A DNA stretch of 64,000 nucleotides from Flexamia atlantica (Eukaryota; Arthropoda; Insecta; Hemiptera; Cicadellidae): NCBI GenBank assembly GCA_035578135.1, contig JAQJVK010000003.1, positions 23,245,253 through 23,309,252 on the forward strand. Reading direction: 5' to 3'. The notes beneath the pieces were generated by a model that was given only the letters and a program-made list of their open reading frames with translations, searched no databases and was not told the DNA's origin. A program made the translations under genes and the position numbers. Below, piece after piece: positions 34,301 through 46,744 of the stretch (positions are counted from its first letter, which is position 1; each line of letters opens with the position of its first letter).

Positions 34301-34772
34301 ACTCCGGTGTAGGTAGGCCTGCTGAACTGTCGGGCGACAACACGCGGCCAGTGGCACGGGAGACTTCCAACACCGCTGGCTGCCACTCCGGTGTAGGTAG
34401 GCCTACTGAACTGTCGGGCGACAACGCGCGGCCAGTGGCACGGGAGACTTCCAACACCGCTGGCTGCCACTCCGGTGTAGGTAGGCCTACTGAACTGTCG
34501 GGCGACAACACGCGGCCAGTGGCACGGGAGACTTCCAACACCGCTGGCTGCCACTCCGGTGTAGGTAGGCCTGCTGAACTGTCGGGCGACAACGCGCGGC
34601 CAGTGGCACGGGAGACTTCCAACACCGCTGGCTGCCACTCCGGTGTAGGTAGGCCTACTGAACTGTCGGGCGACAACGCGCGGCCAGTGGCACGGGAGAC
34701 TTCCAACACCGCTGGCTGCCACTCCGGTGTAGGTAGGCCTGCTGAACTGTCGGGCCAGAGGAACGGAACGCA
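31324..34772. repeat. 84-bp satellite array, about 41 copies
   Basis: The unit starts CCAGTGGCACGG, continues ACTTCCAACACC, GCTGGCTGCC and GGTGTAGGTAGGCCTACTG, and ends CTGTCGGGCGACAACGCGCGG. Copies are highly similar, mostly differing at a few sites (GAACACG/GACAACG, CCTACTG/CCTGCTG/ACTACTG, GGAAGAC/GGGAGAC/GGAACAC). Because 84 is a multiple of three and the unit lacks stops, long frames appear on both strands; 1-bp indels at about 32566 and 33331 shift them. Each unit carries the palindrome GTAGGCCTAC. This is a non-coding minisatellite or satellite, recently amplified. Confidence 0.95.
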
Positions 34773-37700
34773 GAAGTGTGGAGTAACGTGATTGACATTG
34801 TTTACAACTCGATTAGCAAAATTATTATGCTTGCTACAGCGAGAGCGTTTTTAGGGTTATAGGGGTTATATAACATTGTGGACCCTCCCCTCTTCTTAAA
34901 GAGGTGTCCTTACTATTATTTGGCAGTTATAGTTTTTCTGCAATATACTTGCCGAATTTTAGAGCTGAAGCTTCATTGAACCCATAATTTGCATATGGAT
35001 GTACAAGGGTTATCGCGATGAAATGTAAAGCGTCTTCAAATCTAAGAATAAAATTTATTTTACTCCATAAATTTGAAAAGATAAAGAATTGTAGAGTGCG
35101 TGCGTATATTCCTTCTTCATCCGTGTAGTTATTGTTATTGAATCCTCTCAGTTCGTGTTAAGCTTCATTGTAGCTTCTTTTTGCGTAAACGTAGACGTTT
35201 TGTAACAGCTATATTTGAAAAAAACTGAACAATGATTTTTACAATGTTTTACCTTTAAAAAGCTATTTGAGGAAATGTCAGTTGGGAAGGGAACTCTTTT
35301 GTGATTATTATCATGGTTTACCTTGGATTAGCCTGCACCGGGCCACTACACTGACTGAAATTCAATATTCACATTATTCAATTACATTTTAAAAGTCCTA
35401 TTGGATTTTTCAACGATACAATTTTATTTTAGGAAAAATAGTCTGTGCAATAGTGTAAAATACTAAATTGTTTATTCCTTCCTCGAATAAAATACATTTT
35501 TTCATAGTTACAGGCCCAGATACATCGGTGAGGAAGGGGCATACCCGTGAGTAATTTGGAGGTATGGTATTTTCATAAACGAAAAGATTTAGTCTTGTTC
35601 AGTTATTTCCTGTTCTACCTTTTGATCACTAATTTTATAGCAATAACCGTTTAAACCTTCGTCTCATGCTGGATTTGAAACATTTTAATGTGTTGGGAGG
35701 ACTTAAGGGTGATTAAAATTATAAGTGCAATTTCGATTTCACTCTCTTTGCCCAAAATCCTCTTTCCATCATCAACTTATGATACCCCTCAGCTTGCGTG
35801 TACCACCATGTACCACGTGACATGTCGTGTTTCTTGTTTTTCCCGCCTCTCAGCTGCGGCGCTGCGATCGTGCCGGGCGCGCTAATCACCTCGGACCTAA
35901 CTACACAACTTGCGCCGATTAAACTCGGCTTAACCGCCTGCCGCGCCGCGCGGCGTTTTTGGCCCGAACTTTCCACATTACGGGCGAATCACGGGTCAGC
36001 TTAACGACGCAGATTAGGCTTTACGGCCCTGATAGGCCGCATAACGCACTGCTAATGGATATAGTTATAAAGAATTGCGAGGCGATTTGTAGGTGAAATT
36101 GATCCTAAATTTTGGGCTGTAAAGTATTTATACAGTCATTTTTTCAGACATAAATTGTTTGTGCATTCGTGAAAAACTGAATCTAAAATATCAATTTTAA
36201 AATAACATACACTGAGCTAAACCTAATTAAAAATCCTTATCATTAAAGTTAAATTAATCAACAGCAAATTTTCCATTTGTATACCTGTATTTGCCAGCAC
36301 AAAGTAGCTAAGGCCATTTAAATTATTAATTTAATACTGGTAGATTAAACGAGTTAAAGCAGAACTTGTTAAAGAAATTCAGATTTTAGTATTTGGAAAT
36401 CCTGTGTACGCAGACTGAAAATACGGTACATTGTCGGTAAAAATAATCAGTGATCTCACTGGCATCTCTTGCATAATTGAAGAAATTCAACTTAAGACTT
36501 TATTTACAAAGACCCTCTACTACTAATTATAGGGATACAGTAAAAACGTAACCTATTTAAAAGATTAATATACTTTTAAGAGAAATGATGACCATACCAG
36601 GCCAAGTATGAATGCTGACCATTTTAAGCCAAGTATGAATGATGTATTAGTTTAGCGAGATTGTTGCTACAGAACGAATAGTAGGACAGCCTCCTAACAA
36701 TGTATTGCCAACTAAACAGCTTATTACAAGCTTGTAAATGGGTCTAGGGTCAGGTGAAGGGTCCAGGTCGCAGGGCAAGGGCGGAGACGGGGTAGGGATG
36801 CTGCAGCGACCGGTCCAGGCTGGGGCAGGTACTCGACAGGAGGTTGTAGGGGATGGCGGGATGACAGGTAGGGGGTCATCATGCAACAAGTACTGGGGTC
36901 CTGGGGTCACCGGAGCACGCGGGATGCTGCGAGAGGGGGGATGTACAGGATGTGACACAACTGGTCCAGACCCGGTGTGATCAGGTGTGGCGGTCAGAGA
37001 TCATGATGCAGGTAGGGGACTGGACTATATTCGCTCCGCTGGTTTTGTAAGCTAAGAAGGCCGACAATTAGGATTCGGAATATATTTACGACAGAGAAGT
37101 GTTTTATTTATAGGTACCTCCATTTCTTTGCATATTTCTTTATTAAGCTTTTTTTATTAATTTTAAAGTTTTGCACATGCAGTATTACATTAAATGTCCC
37201 CGTTTCAAAAGGATACAGAATTTCTTTTGCATCTTTGAAGTTTACAAGAAAAGAATGTAGGTCGCAAACCAGGTATGATATTAAACCAACCACCAGTTTA
37301 CTAAATTAAAAGATACTGGTCTCGGAAAGGTAAAATTGCTGATGTTTTGACGTGTACAGATTTTACAACAGTTTATGCATTTTGAATATAAATTTTTGTA
37401 TCGATCCTAGTGTTAATTGTCACGCTTACTAACAAATTTCATTTATTTATTGAGAAATTTTGTTTTAGTTTATCTCAAGTATATTACTGAAATGAAATAT
37501 AATGCTCAGCAATAGTGACAGTATAATAAATTCTCTTTTGAGTTAGGATTTTTTTTTGAAAGAATTGTAAAGAATCCTATCCTCTCCTTGATTTTGAAAT
37601 AAATCTCTAAAGTAATAGTTACAATTTTATTTAACTCTAAAAACTTTTGATGGTCACAATCAGCTAATAATACTGACCGAACACGTGCATTTGTTTACAA

Positions 37701-40153
37701 TTTACTTCAACCATACTCTTTTTCAACCCTGAGGACCCCACTTTGATAACCAAACCCCAATAACGAGTAGAAGAGGCCTCCTCACACGCCTTCAATGTAG
37801 AAGAAACCAATCCCGCCTCGAGTGTTGTGATAATTATCACCAGAAGAGGTCGCATCATCGCATCGCCGGATCGACTGAGGTTCGACCGATCGAGGTGTAA
37901 ACAACGTCACAGGTTATACGGGTCCACCTGTCTAATTAACGACGTATCAGACTGAGCTGATTACGCTAGGCGGCGTGGAAGCGAGATACGCTTGTACGCT
38001 ATCTTGTAACGTTAATTAATACACAAACACATCGTCTTCTCGCCCGGGAGGGAGGGGGGGTATCCGGTACTTCCGGTCTCGAGAGTCTAGGATCATCCGC
38101 GCCTCGCTCGCTTCCGCTCCAGAAACGCTGCGGAGCGGAGGAGGTGGTGGAGGTGGTGGAGGTGGAGGTGGAGATTAAAGGTGGATTTTTAAATATTTAG
38201 ACTCCTTGAGAAAGTAAGATGTTTTAAGGAGACGGAAGTGTCTGTCCATCATTAGAATGTTTCTTTGTATTATACTTCTTTTGTTGATCTTGCACTATTT
38301 TTGGCGAATAGAGCTGGATTTAGTGAAAAACTCAACGTCCAAAGTTAAAGTTAAATTACAAAACGACCAAAGCTCTGCAATAAATATTTTGTTACATGTA
38401 CTATAGTTGGAAGAAAGTATCACATGTCTTAACATTTTTTGGATGTTCTGTAAACATTTATAAAATCATCTTGGACTATTTTTTTACTTGCAATGTAAAA
38501 CATTTATATTTACAAATCAATCTTCTGTGTAAAAGTCGGAAATTAAGGTTTTTTTAGTCCTTTCGTAACTGAGAAAGTTTCCTACAAAGAAGGACATATC
38601 CTTATAAATATGGAGGTCTGACAATCTCGTTTCCAAATTATCAACATTTTAAAATTTAATTTTCACCTTCTAAACAACGTGATAGATTTTAAAATTCAAT
38701 TAATATAAAAACAAACTTTTTTTTGAATAGCTTTCTCAGGAAAAACGTTTGGATAAATTCTTCACTAAAATACATCTGTAGAAAATTAAGACTCCTGCAT
38801 ACGTCTCAAGCGTCCCAACATGATGGCCGAGGGAGGGGTTGGTCAGAGGGTGTCACAGAAGGGCCGTGGACGGGGGTGGGGGGGGGCAAACCCACTACTG
38901 GCGCTGATTTCCACATGGAGCGGTGACGGCTTGACAATCGGCCTTTGTCAACCAAAATCATAATCAACCCTTTGACATATTGGACCCAAGCAATAGTCCG
39001 TCTCTTGCGATAATTGATTTTTGACCTTTTGTTTTGTTGATGAACATTCAAATATTATTTCAAGCAGAGTTATAAACAATTTATAATTAATAGAGTTAAT
39101 TATTAATATGGATTTCCTTTTTCTGGATATTTTTGATATTTACATGTCATAGTTATAAATTGAAACGATTACTATAAATAAGGTTATGTATTAAAAAAGT
39201 TTAACGGTGATAAGTTATTAAATTGTGTTTTGAGATTGTGTATAAAAGACAGAATCATATGGAAGATCATTTACATTTGCATTTTATGCTTTATACGCTT
39301 TATGTACTTCAGCTTAGCAGCTATGGCTATACATTTAGAACTATTTTTGTGATTCGGTGTATTTAAGCTAAAATTGCTCACGAAGAACAATTATTGGAGG
39401 GCACGTTATTATTTTTAATGGATTTATTTTGGAATTATGTCAATCCAATTATAGCAATAGTAGAGTAAATATTGATTGAATAAAATCTCTTGAAACGAAA
39501 CCTGTACAACTTGTTAGAAGAGAAAAACTTAAAAATTTCGTTATTATATATTGAGTATATTACAATAATAATTTATGTAGTGACAATATTTGAGTTTATT
39601 CCCTGCTTGTACACAGGGGATAGGGGAAAATATAATAGACAGAATCCTAATTATAAAGACAGTGTTGTTATTATAAAGCGAATGAGCCGTTTTTTTATGT
39701 AATACAGATTTATTTTTTAAAATATGTTTTTTAAACAGCTTCTATCTTCAGTAAAAATATTATTGCATCAAATAGGAACTAGATATTAACCAAAATTTGA
39801 TATAGGCTACAATATGCGTAAACACCGAAGGAAAATGTTCTATGTTATTGCGACATTTACAAATCCTCATTTACTCCAGCATTATTCTTATAAGTTCACA
39901 TTTACTCATGTTTACTTTTTCAAATTTTAATGTTGTATGCATGGTCTCATCATTACATAGATGATGTTCGCAAGTTAACGCTAGGCTAACCCAGGGGAAC
40001 AATCCATTTCTCTTAACTGACACAAACTTCGAGATTACGCCACATTCCCCTCAAGTCCAGATACCCTTTCCTGGAACAAAACAGTTACTAGCAGAATAAG
40101 AAGAAACTTTCTTCAGGCTCATTAGATGTTAGTTTTGATTGTTTTTTTTAAGC
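34773..40153. other. Long stretch without a recognisable gene; several GC-rich patches
   Basis: Mostly AT-rich. GC-rich patches lie at about 35830-36060, 36650-37030, 37850-38170 (with GGAGGT repeats at 38138-38175) and 38800-38930 (with a G-run). Two AGTATGAATG phrases repeat at 36606 and 36631. The short frames in the patches lack support. The patches could be regulatory, since several hold TAATTA-type cores. Confidence 0.3.
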
Positions 40154-40301
40154 TACACTGAGAAACCTTTGGTCCTGAAATACGTGGAAAATACACGTAA
40201 ATAAGGGTGTGCGGGTTACCCACTGCAATCTGGACCCGGCTCAATGCTCCGGCAGTGAGGCCGCCACACGGAAAATCAGGACTTAGTTTGTCTACATAGT
40301 T

Positions 40302-40327
40302 ATGACGTCACTGGCTATGACGTCATT
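40302..40327. promoter_or_regulatory. Paired CRE-like sites
   Basis: TATGACGTCA occurs twice, separated by five bases. TGACGTCA is the CREB/ATF palindrome. A third TGACGTCA lies at about 41761. These lie in the arms of the inverted-repeat element, so they may be part of the repeat rather than host control. Confidence 0.3.
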
Positions 40328-40529
40328 ACTGTCGGTTGTAAGTCCTGCCGATCAGAGTTGCCTCTCGTAATTGCAGAGACTTTTCTCAGAATATCCTGCG
40401 ATTCATTTTGCCTTTACCACAGTTTATCACAGAATGTACATTCCTATTCTCGTAAAATACAAACGATTTCTATGCACTGACTTGCCTAGTCTCTGCATTT
40501 ACCGGTATTTTTTATTTAAAATCAGTAAA

Positions 40530-40640
40530 AGATGTCTGGGTTCTTCTAGCGGTCACCCATCCAAGTTCTAACCACGCCCGATGTTTCTTGACTCGTATGT
40601 TCAGGTGAAGACTGCTATATCCACTGCGTTACGCCTGCCT
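40530..40640 (-). pseudogene. 5S-rRNA-like segment (5S pseudogene or SINE head)
   Basis: On the minus strand the sequence contains TCGGGCGTGGTTAGAACTTG followed by GATGGGTGACCGC, the internal promoter region of 5S rRNA with few changes. The upstream part (GTAACGCAGTGGATATAGCAG) does not match a normal 5S 5' half. This suggests a SINE3-type element or a chimeric pseudogene rather than a functional 5S gene. Confidence 0.6.
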
Positions 40641-42037
40641 GTTGACGAGTGTAGTTGTTGAATAGCATCTGAAGAATTGATAAGTGTAGTTTTACGCCTA
40701 ATGGTACGTCTCTACAGTGACAATTTATTGCGTGATAGAGTCTAGAGTACCCGGTATCGTACGTGTTTCCCGGTATCGGAATTTTTATAAAAAGTAATGT
40801 TTGTTCGTTGTGTGCATCTGTCCGTTTGTGTTACGTGGGTATGTGCCATGATGGTTTTTAATACTTCTTGACGACTTCCACTGGAATGAAATTTGATTTC
40901 CATCGCCTGAGGAAGATCTCTCTGAGATTGAAACTGTCGTAGCCCATAATATGAGACTACAAAGGATCACTTTGACAGTACAAGGTATTTACACCATTAA
41001 TAGTTACAATTTATTACCCTGACATATTTATTTGATACATTTAAAAGTGGCAGCAAATCTATGCAAGGTTATACTCGACCTGCATTCTATTTCTTACAAT
41101 TCATCTTATTTAAGACTTTGCTAAAAAATACCTGAGTTATTAAAATCTTAAACAGTGCAATTACTTTTTTTGGTAATTTTTTTCGTGTAAACTACGGGCA
41201 GATAAAATTAATCTTAGGTCTAAAACTGATCAATGTGTCCTTGCAACTATTTAAAAATAAAACAATATTTAACAAAAGTAACTGCTGACAAATAAAACGA
41301 TTTGATTTTCTTCAATAATCTAAGCTTTTTCTCTGAAAAATTGGAAATTTGATATTCTTTTTTGTCGTTTCACTACCATTTACTTTATATGTATTTACTA
41401 TCAATGGTACTACAGTAAGTAAATCTACAAAAAAAACATTAATAAAATATGTATTATTGAAACCAAATGTTATTATTCAAACTTGTATAACATTAGTAAA
41501 TCTTCAATCCCAAATATAAAACTAACAACACAACGGACATAAAATCGATCCAGATTTGGTAAAAAAATTTATTCGATTCAAATAAAATATTTGATGAGAG
41601 TGCGAACTAAAACAAGGTAAAGATTAACTGCTTTTACCAAATCACATGGAAATAATTTGAAGTTCTCATCCATACACCTACCGTAAATGCTAGTGGGCTG
41701 CATGCAGAAAGTAATCATGGATAAACTTATGACGTGTTTTGTGACGTATACAAACCATCCATGACGTCACTCTAATGTTTTTTCCTTAAAATCACGGTAA
41801 ATACCCTGATTATTTGCAAATACGGCAGTTCGAGCGTAATTGCAGAGAAATAGTTCTTAAAGAAGGACTGCGAGTCCTGCGTCTGTACTAATGCCCAAAA
41901 CTCTGCCGAGTCATTGAGCTGGGTCCAGACACAACACTCCTGTACGTGAGCCAAGTCCTTATTTACGTATTGCGAGTACAGATTCTAGATTTGGGGCAAA
42001 AACTCAGCTTTTCCGCTAGGATATTTTTCTCAGTGTA

Positions 42038-43336
42038 GTGGCCAAAGGACGGTGACGGTGACATCCGAAGATGTTTCTGGGGTGCAGGGCGAGTAGGAGA
42101 GGATAGCTTAACAATATCAGGATGAGTGATTCTGTGATTATTATATTTATATAATATAAATTAATAATTGGCGGGCTAGCATAGCAGTGTGATGTGGTGG
42201 CTTTACGATTAGTAAGGTCGCCATATCGAAAATGTAGCTTGGGTCCGAAATTATCTAAAAAAAAATTAATCCCTTTGCGATTATTAAAGTCGCCATATCG
42301 ATTTTTAATAAAACACCTGACAAAAAGAAACCATGGGTCCGAAATTATCTAAAAAAAACCAAATCCCTTTTATTGCTGTGCCATTATCGGTAGCCTAATT
42401 CGATGATTTTTGATATATTACATTTCTGTTATATCATCAAAACTATACAAGTCATTTAACCCATCCGACGTTCACATACTTTATTCAAATTTCCCATATA
42501 TAGCGACAGGATCGAAATTGAAAATAATTATGTAGTTATTCCAATCGGCTTTCAAAGAGACGGTTACACATAATTGGCTTTCAGGGTGACCATTTTCATC
42601 AGCTAAGCCCAATTTTCTTAAAGGAACTGATTTTTCGTGTGCTCTCTTCAAACAAAGAGGGTCCCTGTGAAATTATAAATAATGTGAAATTGAAACTTTT
42701 AAAATAGAATGGCCAAAGAAACCGTACTGTGAAATCTTTGCTATACACAATGTTGTTTTACCGATTGGTATACAATTGTTTAACAGCTGTCTTAAGGCAA
42801 AAATGCAAACACAATTTGTGATCACCTATTGAAAGCACAAGAAATCCCCTCACACAAAAATCCGATCATTAGCTAAATACTAATTATACCCATTAAACCA
42901 TTATTAACGAAACATCCAGCGGGCCAGAATGATTCATCAGGGCAAAGTGTAGGCGGTATGGAGCATTAAAGTTATTGCCGGGGAGAGGCAAGTGTGAGAC
43001 CCACCGGTGTAATTGTCTGCGTGTAACACTTCATGGGCCGCCCCGTCAAACGTCTCCCAGCGACACTTCTGCGGGTATTGCCACACACTGATTCAATTAA
43101 TGCTACATACGTGCGAGGATTTACTTTTGGCGGGAATCAGATGGGTTTTTTAAGATAAGCATTGTTTTTCGCCTGCAGAAATTGCAAACAATATTTTAAA
43201 TTGTTTTTACACTTGCCGGATCAGTGTTAATGTTTAAGGAGTTACTCGAGGCGATTTCTCAAAAATCGACTCAATCACACAGTTTTCCACTTATAAATTG
43301 ACTTGTAAACTCTAGATTTATCAATATATTGCTTCG
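42038..43336. other. No gene seen; small duplication and a GC-richer patch
   Basis: An imperfect duplication spans about 42202-42360: GGGTCCGAAATTATCTAAAA occurs at 42241 and 42335, and GTCGCCATATCGA at about 42217 and 42289. A GC-richer, low-repeat patch lies at about 42900-43150. No coding frame. Confidence 0.35.
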
Positions 43337-43520
43337 TAGAGTAAGATAGGAGTAAGATAGGTTAGGATAGAGTAAGATATATAATGTATAGGTTTACATA
43401 CATTCAGTTAACAGTTTTATAATGTAGAAATTATCCTACATATGTTTCGAAGAATTTAAGCATCAGGGATTTAAAAATGTCTATAAGAACATCACTCAAA
43501 TGTGTCTAACATTTATGTAA
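43337..43520 (-). repeat. Repeat with decayed hammerhead-like motif (inverted partner of 49808-49990)
   Basis: The minus strand matches 49808-49990 over about 160 bp (blocks GTTTACATAC, ACAGTTTTATAATGTAGAAA, TTATCCTACATATGTTTCGA, ATTTAAAAATGT). In this copy the CTGATGA core has lost its last two bases, so any ribozyme is broken. AGAGTAAGATAGG repeats lie at its outer edge. Confidence 0.7.
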
Positions 43521-43698
43521 ATATAAACGCATTACACTTAACACATACGACTTGAGCTGGCCAGCAATAGACACCGACTGAGACTGAGTGAACAGGTTTT
43601 ACCCCACTCCTACTTGACCTTGAACTGTTATCAGGTGTCTATTGCTGGCCAGCTCAAGTCATATGTGTTAAGAGTGCTATAATGTGTTTTTATTTCTG
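43521..43698. mobile_element. Foldback MITE (~57-bp arms)
   Basis: Arms 43521-43577 and about 43636-43698 are inverted copies sharing TAACACATA, GACTTGAGCTGGCCAGCAAT and AGACACC blocks. The loop is about 58 nt. Non-coding. Confidence 0.75.
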
Positions 43699-43741
43699 AA
43701 AGACATGGTTTGTTTTTTTGGTGAGGTATCTTTAATATTTC

Positions 43742-43774
43742 GTCTTTTAAACACGAAACGTCGGTTTAAAAGAC
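43742..43774. repeat. Perfect 11-bp stem with hammerhead-like loop
   Basis: GTCTTTTAAAC and GTTTAAAAGAC pair around the loop ACGAAACGTCG. The loop contains GAAACGTC, the 3' part of a hammerhead core placed directly before a stem-I-like strand. The CTGATGA half is absent. Suggestive only. Confidence 0.35.
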
Positions 43775-45416
43775 TACATAGAACGGGTCGATTTGTGTGT
43801 GTGTTTTTGTGTTCGTGTTGTGAACTTTAGACAAGACCTGGCCGTGTACTCTTCAACCAATTAGGTGAGTGATGCCCACGAGACACAATTGAAAATACAG
43901 TGGAACCTGGATAATTCGAACTTGTATAATTCGAAATCTTCTTTAATTCGAATATTTTTCTTGGTCCCTGGCATTTTATATCCAAACAATACTAAAAAAT
44001 CGTAAATAATTCGAATTTTATTTTGGATAATTCGAATTTTTAAGTGCCAAATTAAGGTACATCAGTTTGATTGCACGGCTGGAAATAGTTACAAATTCAT
44101 TGGAAAACACTGTTTTACTACGACGTTCAATAAAAATTTAACGCCAGACCGATGGCGTGTCAGGTTATGGTCAAATGACTCATCCCGTCCACCTCCCAGG
44201 CTTCCCGGCTGTGGCACTACTGCTACTAATTTTTGGCCTCTCTGGCCATGGCACGACTGCTCCTATCATTAGAGGGGATTAACGAGGGTCAACTTGCTTG
44301 GTTCGAAATGGCACTACTGCTCCTCCCGCCCGGACAGGTAGTCGACGCCAGGTAGCCAGACAACGGGAAAACGGGAATTATATTGTCCCCGCGGACCCTC
44401 TGCTATGCTGCTTATTGAACTTGATCTTAGGAGATCTAACAAAATTAGGAAAGTTATTATAACTCTTGAGGAGCATGTTGGCGCTTGGCCGTTTACAATA
44501 AAAAGGTGTTTAAGCTGGACGTTTTTGTTTTGAAGGACAGCAAATAGAATAATTAAATGAATTTGCATTTTTTTCGAGTTAATGTCTTTTTCCGATCCCC
44601 AAACCTAAAATTTCGGATTGAATATCCTTTTGTTTGTAATAGGGGTGTGCGAGTAGTGAAGTCGTCAAGTTTTTGAAAATACTCGTAGGTTCCCGAGTTT
44701 TGTTCGAATCGAGTATTTTGAAGAGTATAAGTTAATAGTTATACTTTTGCATAATCATGATAATATATCAAAAATGATAATTATTAAAAAATAAGACAAT
44801 TATATTTTAAAGACATTCGATACTATAAAAGTGTTCCTGAGTTCATTATTAATAAAATGTTCCTGCTGAGTTAAAAGCAAGCCTATTTTCAAATTAAGTG
44901 ACGATAATTAAAACCTAGTTAAGTGGATATAAGCCGTTAAAGTTTGATTTTTAACACCCCGTGTTTTAACATTGTTTATATGGGGAAAAGTGGTCATCCA
45001 TTACGAAAAAAATAATTTCTCAGTGATTCTTCATCCAATCTAAACAAACAAGGTATCATGGAAAACTAGATAAAATGGACTTACTTTTATGTATCTTGCA
45101 ATTATCTGTTTAAATTATCATTTTTCGTGAAATTTGGCATCAAAATATTTAAATGGCCGCCATTTTGAAACCGTTTATGATATTTTGGTATACTTTTAAA
45201 CGTAGATAGGGCCTAATAACATAAACATTTGTGCAAAATCTCAACGCTGTAGCTCAAACAGTTTGGTAGTTATGAATTTGCTTGTAAAAACACATACAGA
45301 CAGACAGACGGAAAACTAGGCACCAGAGACCCATGTTCCTATGGTGAAATGTGTTAGTCTTGACCTAAGCTATAACGCTATACATCTGACCAGATAATTA
45401 CGGGACACCCTGTATA

Positions 45417-46744
45417 CAGGGTGTTCAAAAAATGTGGGGCAATAATTTACGTAGTGATTCCTTGGGTCGAAATAGGCAAAAAGGTTTATATAAAACATAG
45501 GTCCTAAAGTGCTTCGTTTTCCGTCTGTGTGTCTGTTTATGATTTTTACATATTTAATCATATCTCACGAAGCACTTAACGTATAAATTTCAAACTTGGT
45601 ATATGGGTAACCACTATTAAGGGGGCGGTCTACCTTAACAGAAAAATCTGCATCACAGAGCGAAATAACATTGTAAAGATAGGGCTAAAGCGCGCTGAAG
45701 TACGCTTGCAGACGTTTCGTATCTGGACGACAAAAGCTTTATTTTTGAATATTTAATAAAAATGAGAGTGGGTTCACGTTCTTCAGAATATTTTATAGGT
45801 TTCTTCAATTTTTATTTTTGTATAAAGCGTTTCTGTCGTTAGTTATGAGACTTTAAAATCTAACAAAAAACAACCTTTTTTTGAAAGATTTACACAATTC
45901 CTGTAAATAAACGGGGATAAAATCAAAAATTCTAAAATTATAGCGACCTACAAAAACATATCCTTTTTAAAATGACACCAAAATATTGGAAATCATATGA
46001 AAATCCAGCGATCAATGAATAAGATACAAAACCCAGTTTAGCGCTCGGAACTTGAGGTAGACCGCCCCCTTAAGAACTATTTTTGTAAAAAGTATCAAAT
46101 TTCTACTTTGTACCATTTCAAAATGGCGTCTGTTTTTTGTTTTCATAGCTAAATATCTTAAAAACCATAAATTTTAGAAAAATTATAAAGTGACAAAAAA
46201 ATTGCAGAATTTAATATAATTAATGCTGATATTAAGATTATGATAATCGGACCACTAATAACGGAGAAATTTTAACTTTTCTGCATAAAAACATGGTTCC
46301 TTAGAACATTATGTCCTACATTTGCATGTTTTTATTCGGAAAATTTAAAATTTCTCCATTATTACTTGTCCGATTCTTATAATCTGAAGATCATCGTTAA
46401 TTAATTAAATTTCGCAACTTTTTTGTCATTTGTATAGTTTTTCTAAAATTTACGGTTTTTAAGTTATTTAGCTTTGATAACAAAAAATAGTCGCAATTTT
46501 GAAATGGTACAAAGTAGAAATTTGATACTTCTTACAAAAATAGTTCTTAATAGTGGTTACCCATATACCAAGTTTGGAGTTTATACATTAAGTGCTTCGT
46601 GAGATATGATTAAATATAATCATAAATTGACACACTGACAGAAAACGAAGCACTTTAGGACCTATGTTTATATAAACTTTTTTGCTTATTTTGACCCAAG
46701 GAATCACTACGTAAACTATTGCCCCACATTTTTTGAACACCCTG
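45417..46744. mobile_element. TA-flanked palindromic element (mariner-like ends)
   Basis: TIRs CAGGGTGTTCAAAAAATG and longer (over 80 bp similar) are flanked by TA (45415-45416 and 46745-46746). The arms mirror each other through the phrases CGTAGTGATTCCTTGGGTC and AGGTCCTAAAGTGCTTCG and the motif TTCAAAATGGCG. The left arm is interrupted by a TTAA MITE; the right arm preserves the uninterrupted sequence. Another copy begins at 62583. Non-coding. Confidence 0.8.
45621..46069. mobile_element. piggyBac-type MITE (449 bp) with verified empty site
   Basis: GGGGGCGGTCTACCT and its inverse are the termini, with TTAA on both sides (45617-45620 and 46070-46073). The opposite arm of the host element (inverse of about 46543-46560) reads CCACTATTAAGAAC with a single TTAA and no insert, giving the pre-insertion site within the same window. 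Confidence 0.85.

Larger units (their letters stand above)
40154..42037. mobile_element. Inverted-repeat element (~1.9 kb), unclassified
   Basis: CTACACTGAGAAA at the left edge is inverted at the right edge (TTTCTCAGTGTAG). Inside, further blocks mirror each other: CGTAAATAAGG, TCTGGACCCRGCTCAATG and CTCYGGCAG-type sequences at about 40197-40260 and their inverses at about 41895-41970. Sequence in between is unique or from other repeats, including the 5S-like segment. No transposase. Confidence 0.5.

Noticed and set aside
31324..34772. Possible CRISPR-like array
   Set aside because: Whole units repeat without variable spacers, and the sequence is eukaryotic.
31297..34791. Very long open frames (up to ~1130 codons) on both strands, apparently encoding 28-residue repeats
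   Set aside because: They are a by-product of the 84-bp satellite, whose unit length is a multiple of three and lacks stops. 1-bp indels at about 32566 and 33331 shift the frames, and several frames are open at once.
40905..40946. A second hammerhead-like sequence (CTGAGGA, short stem, GAAAC, TGTC)
   Set aside because: Stem II is irregular and the flanks cannot form stem I. At best a decayed relic.
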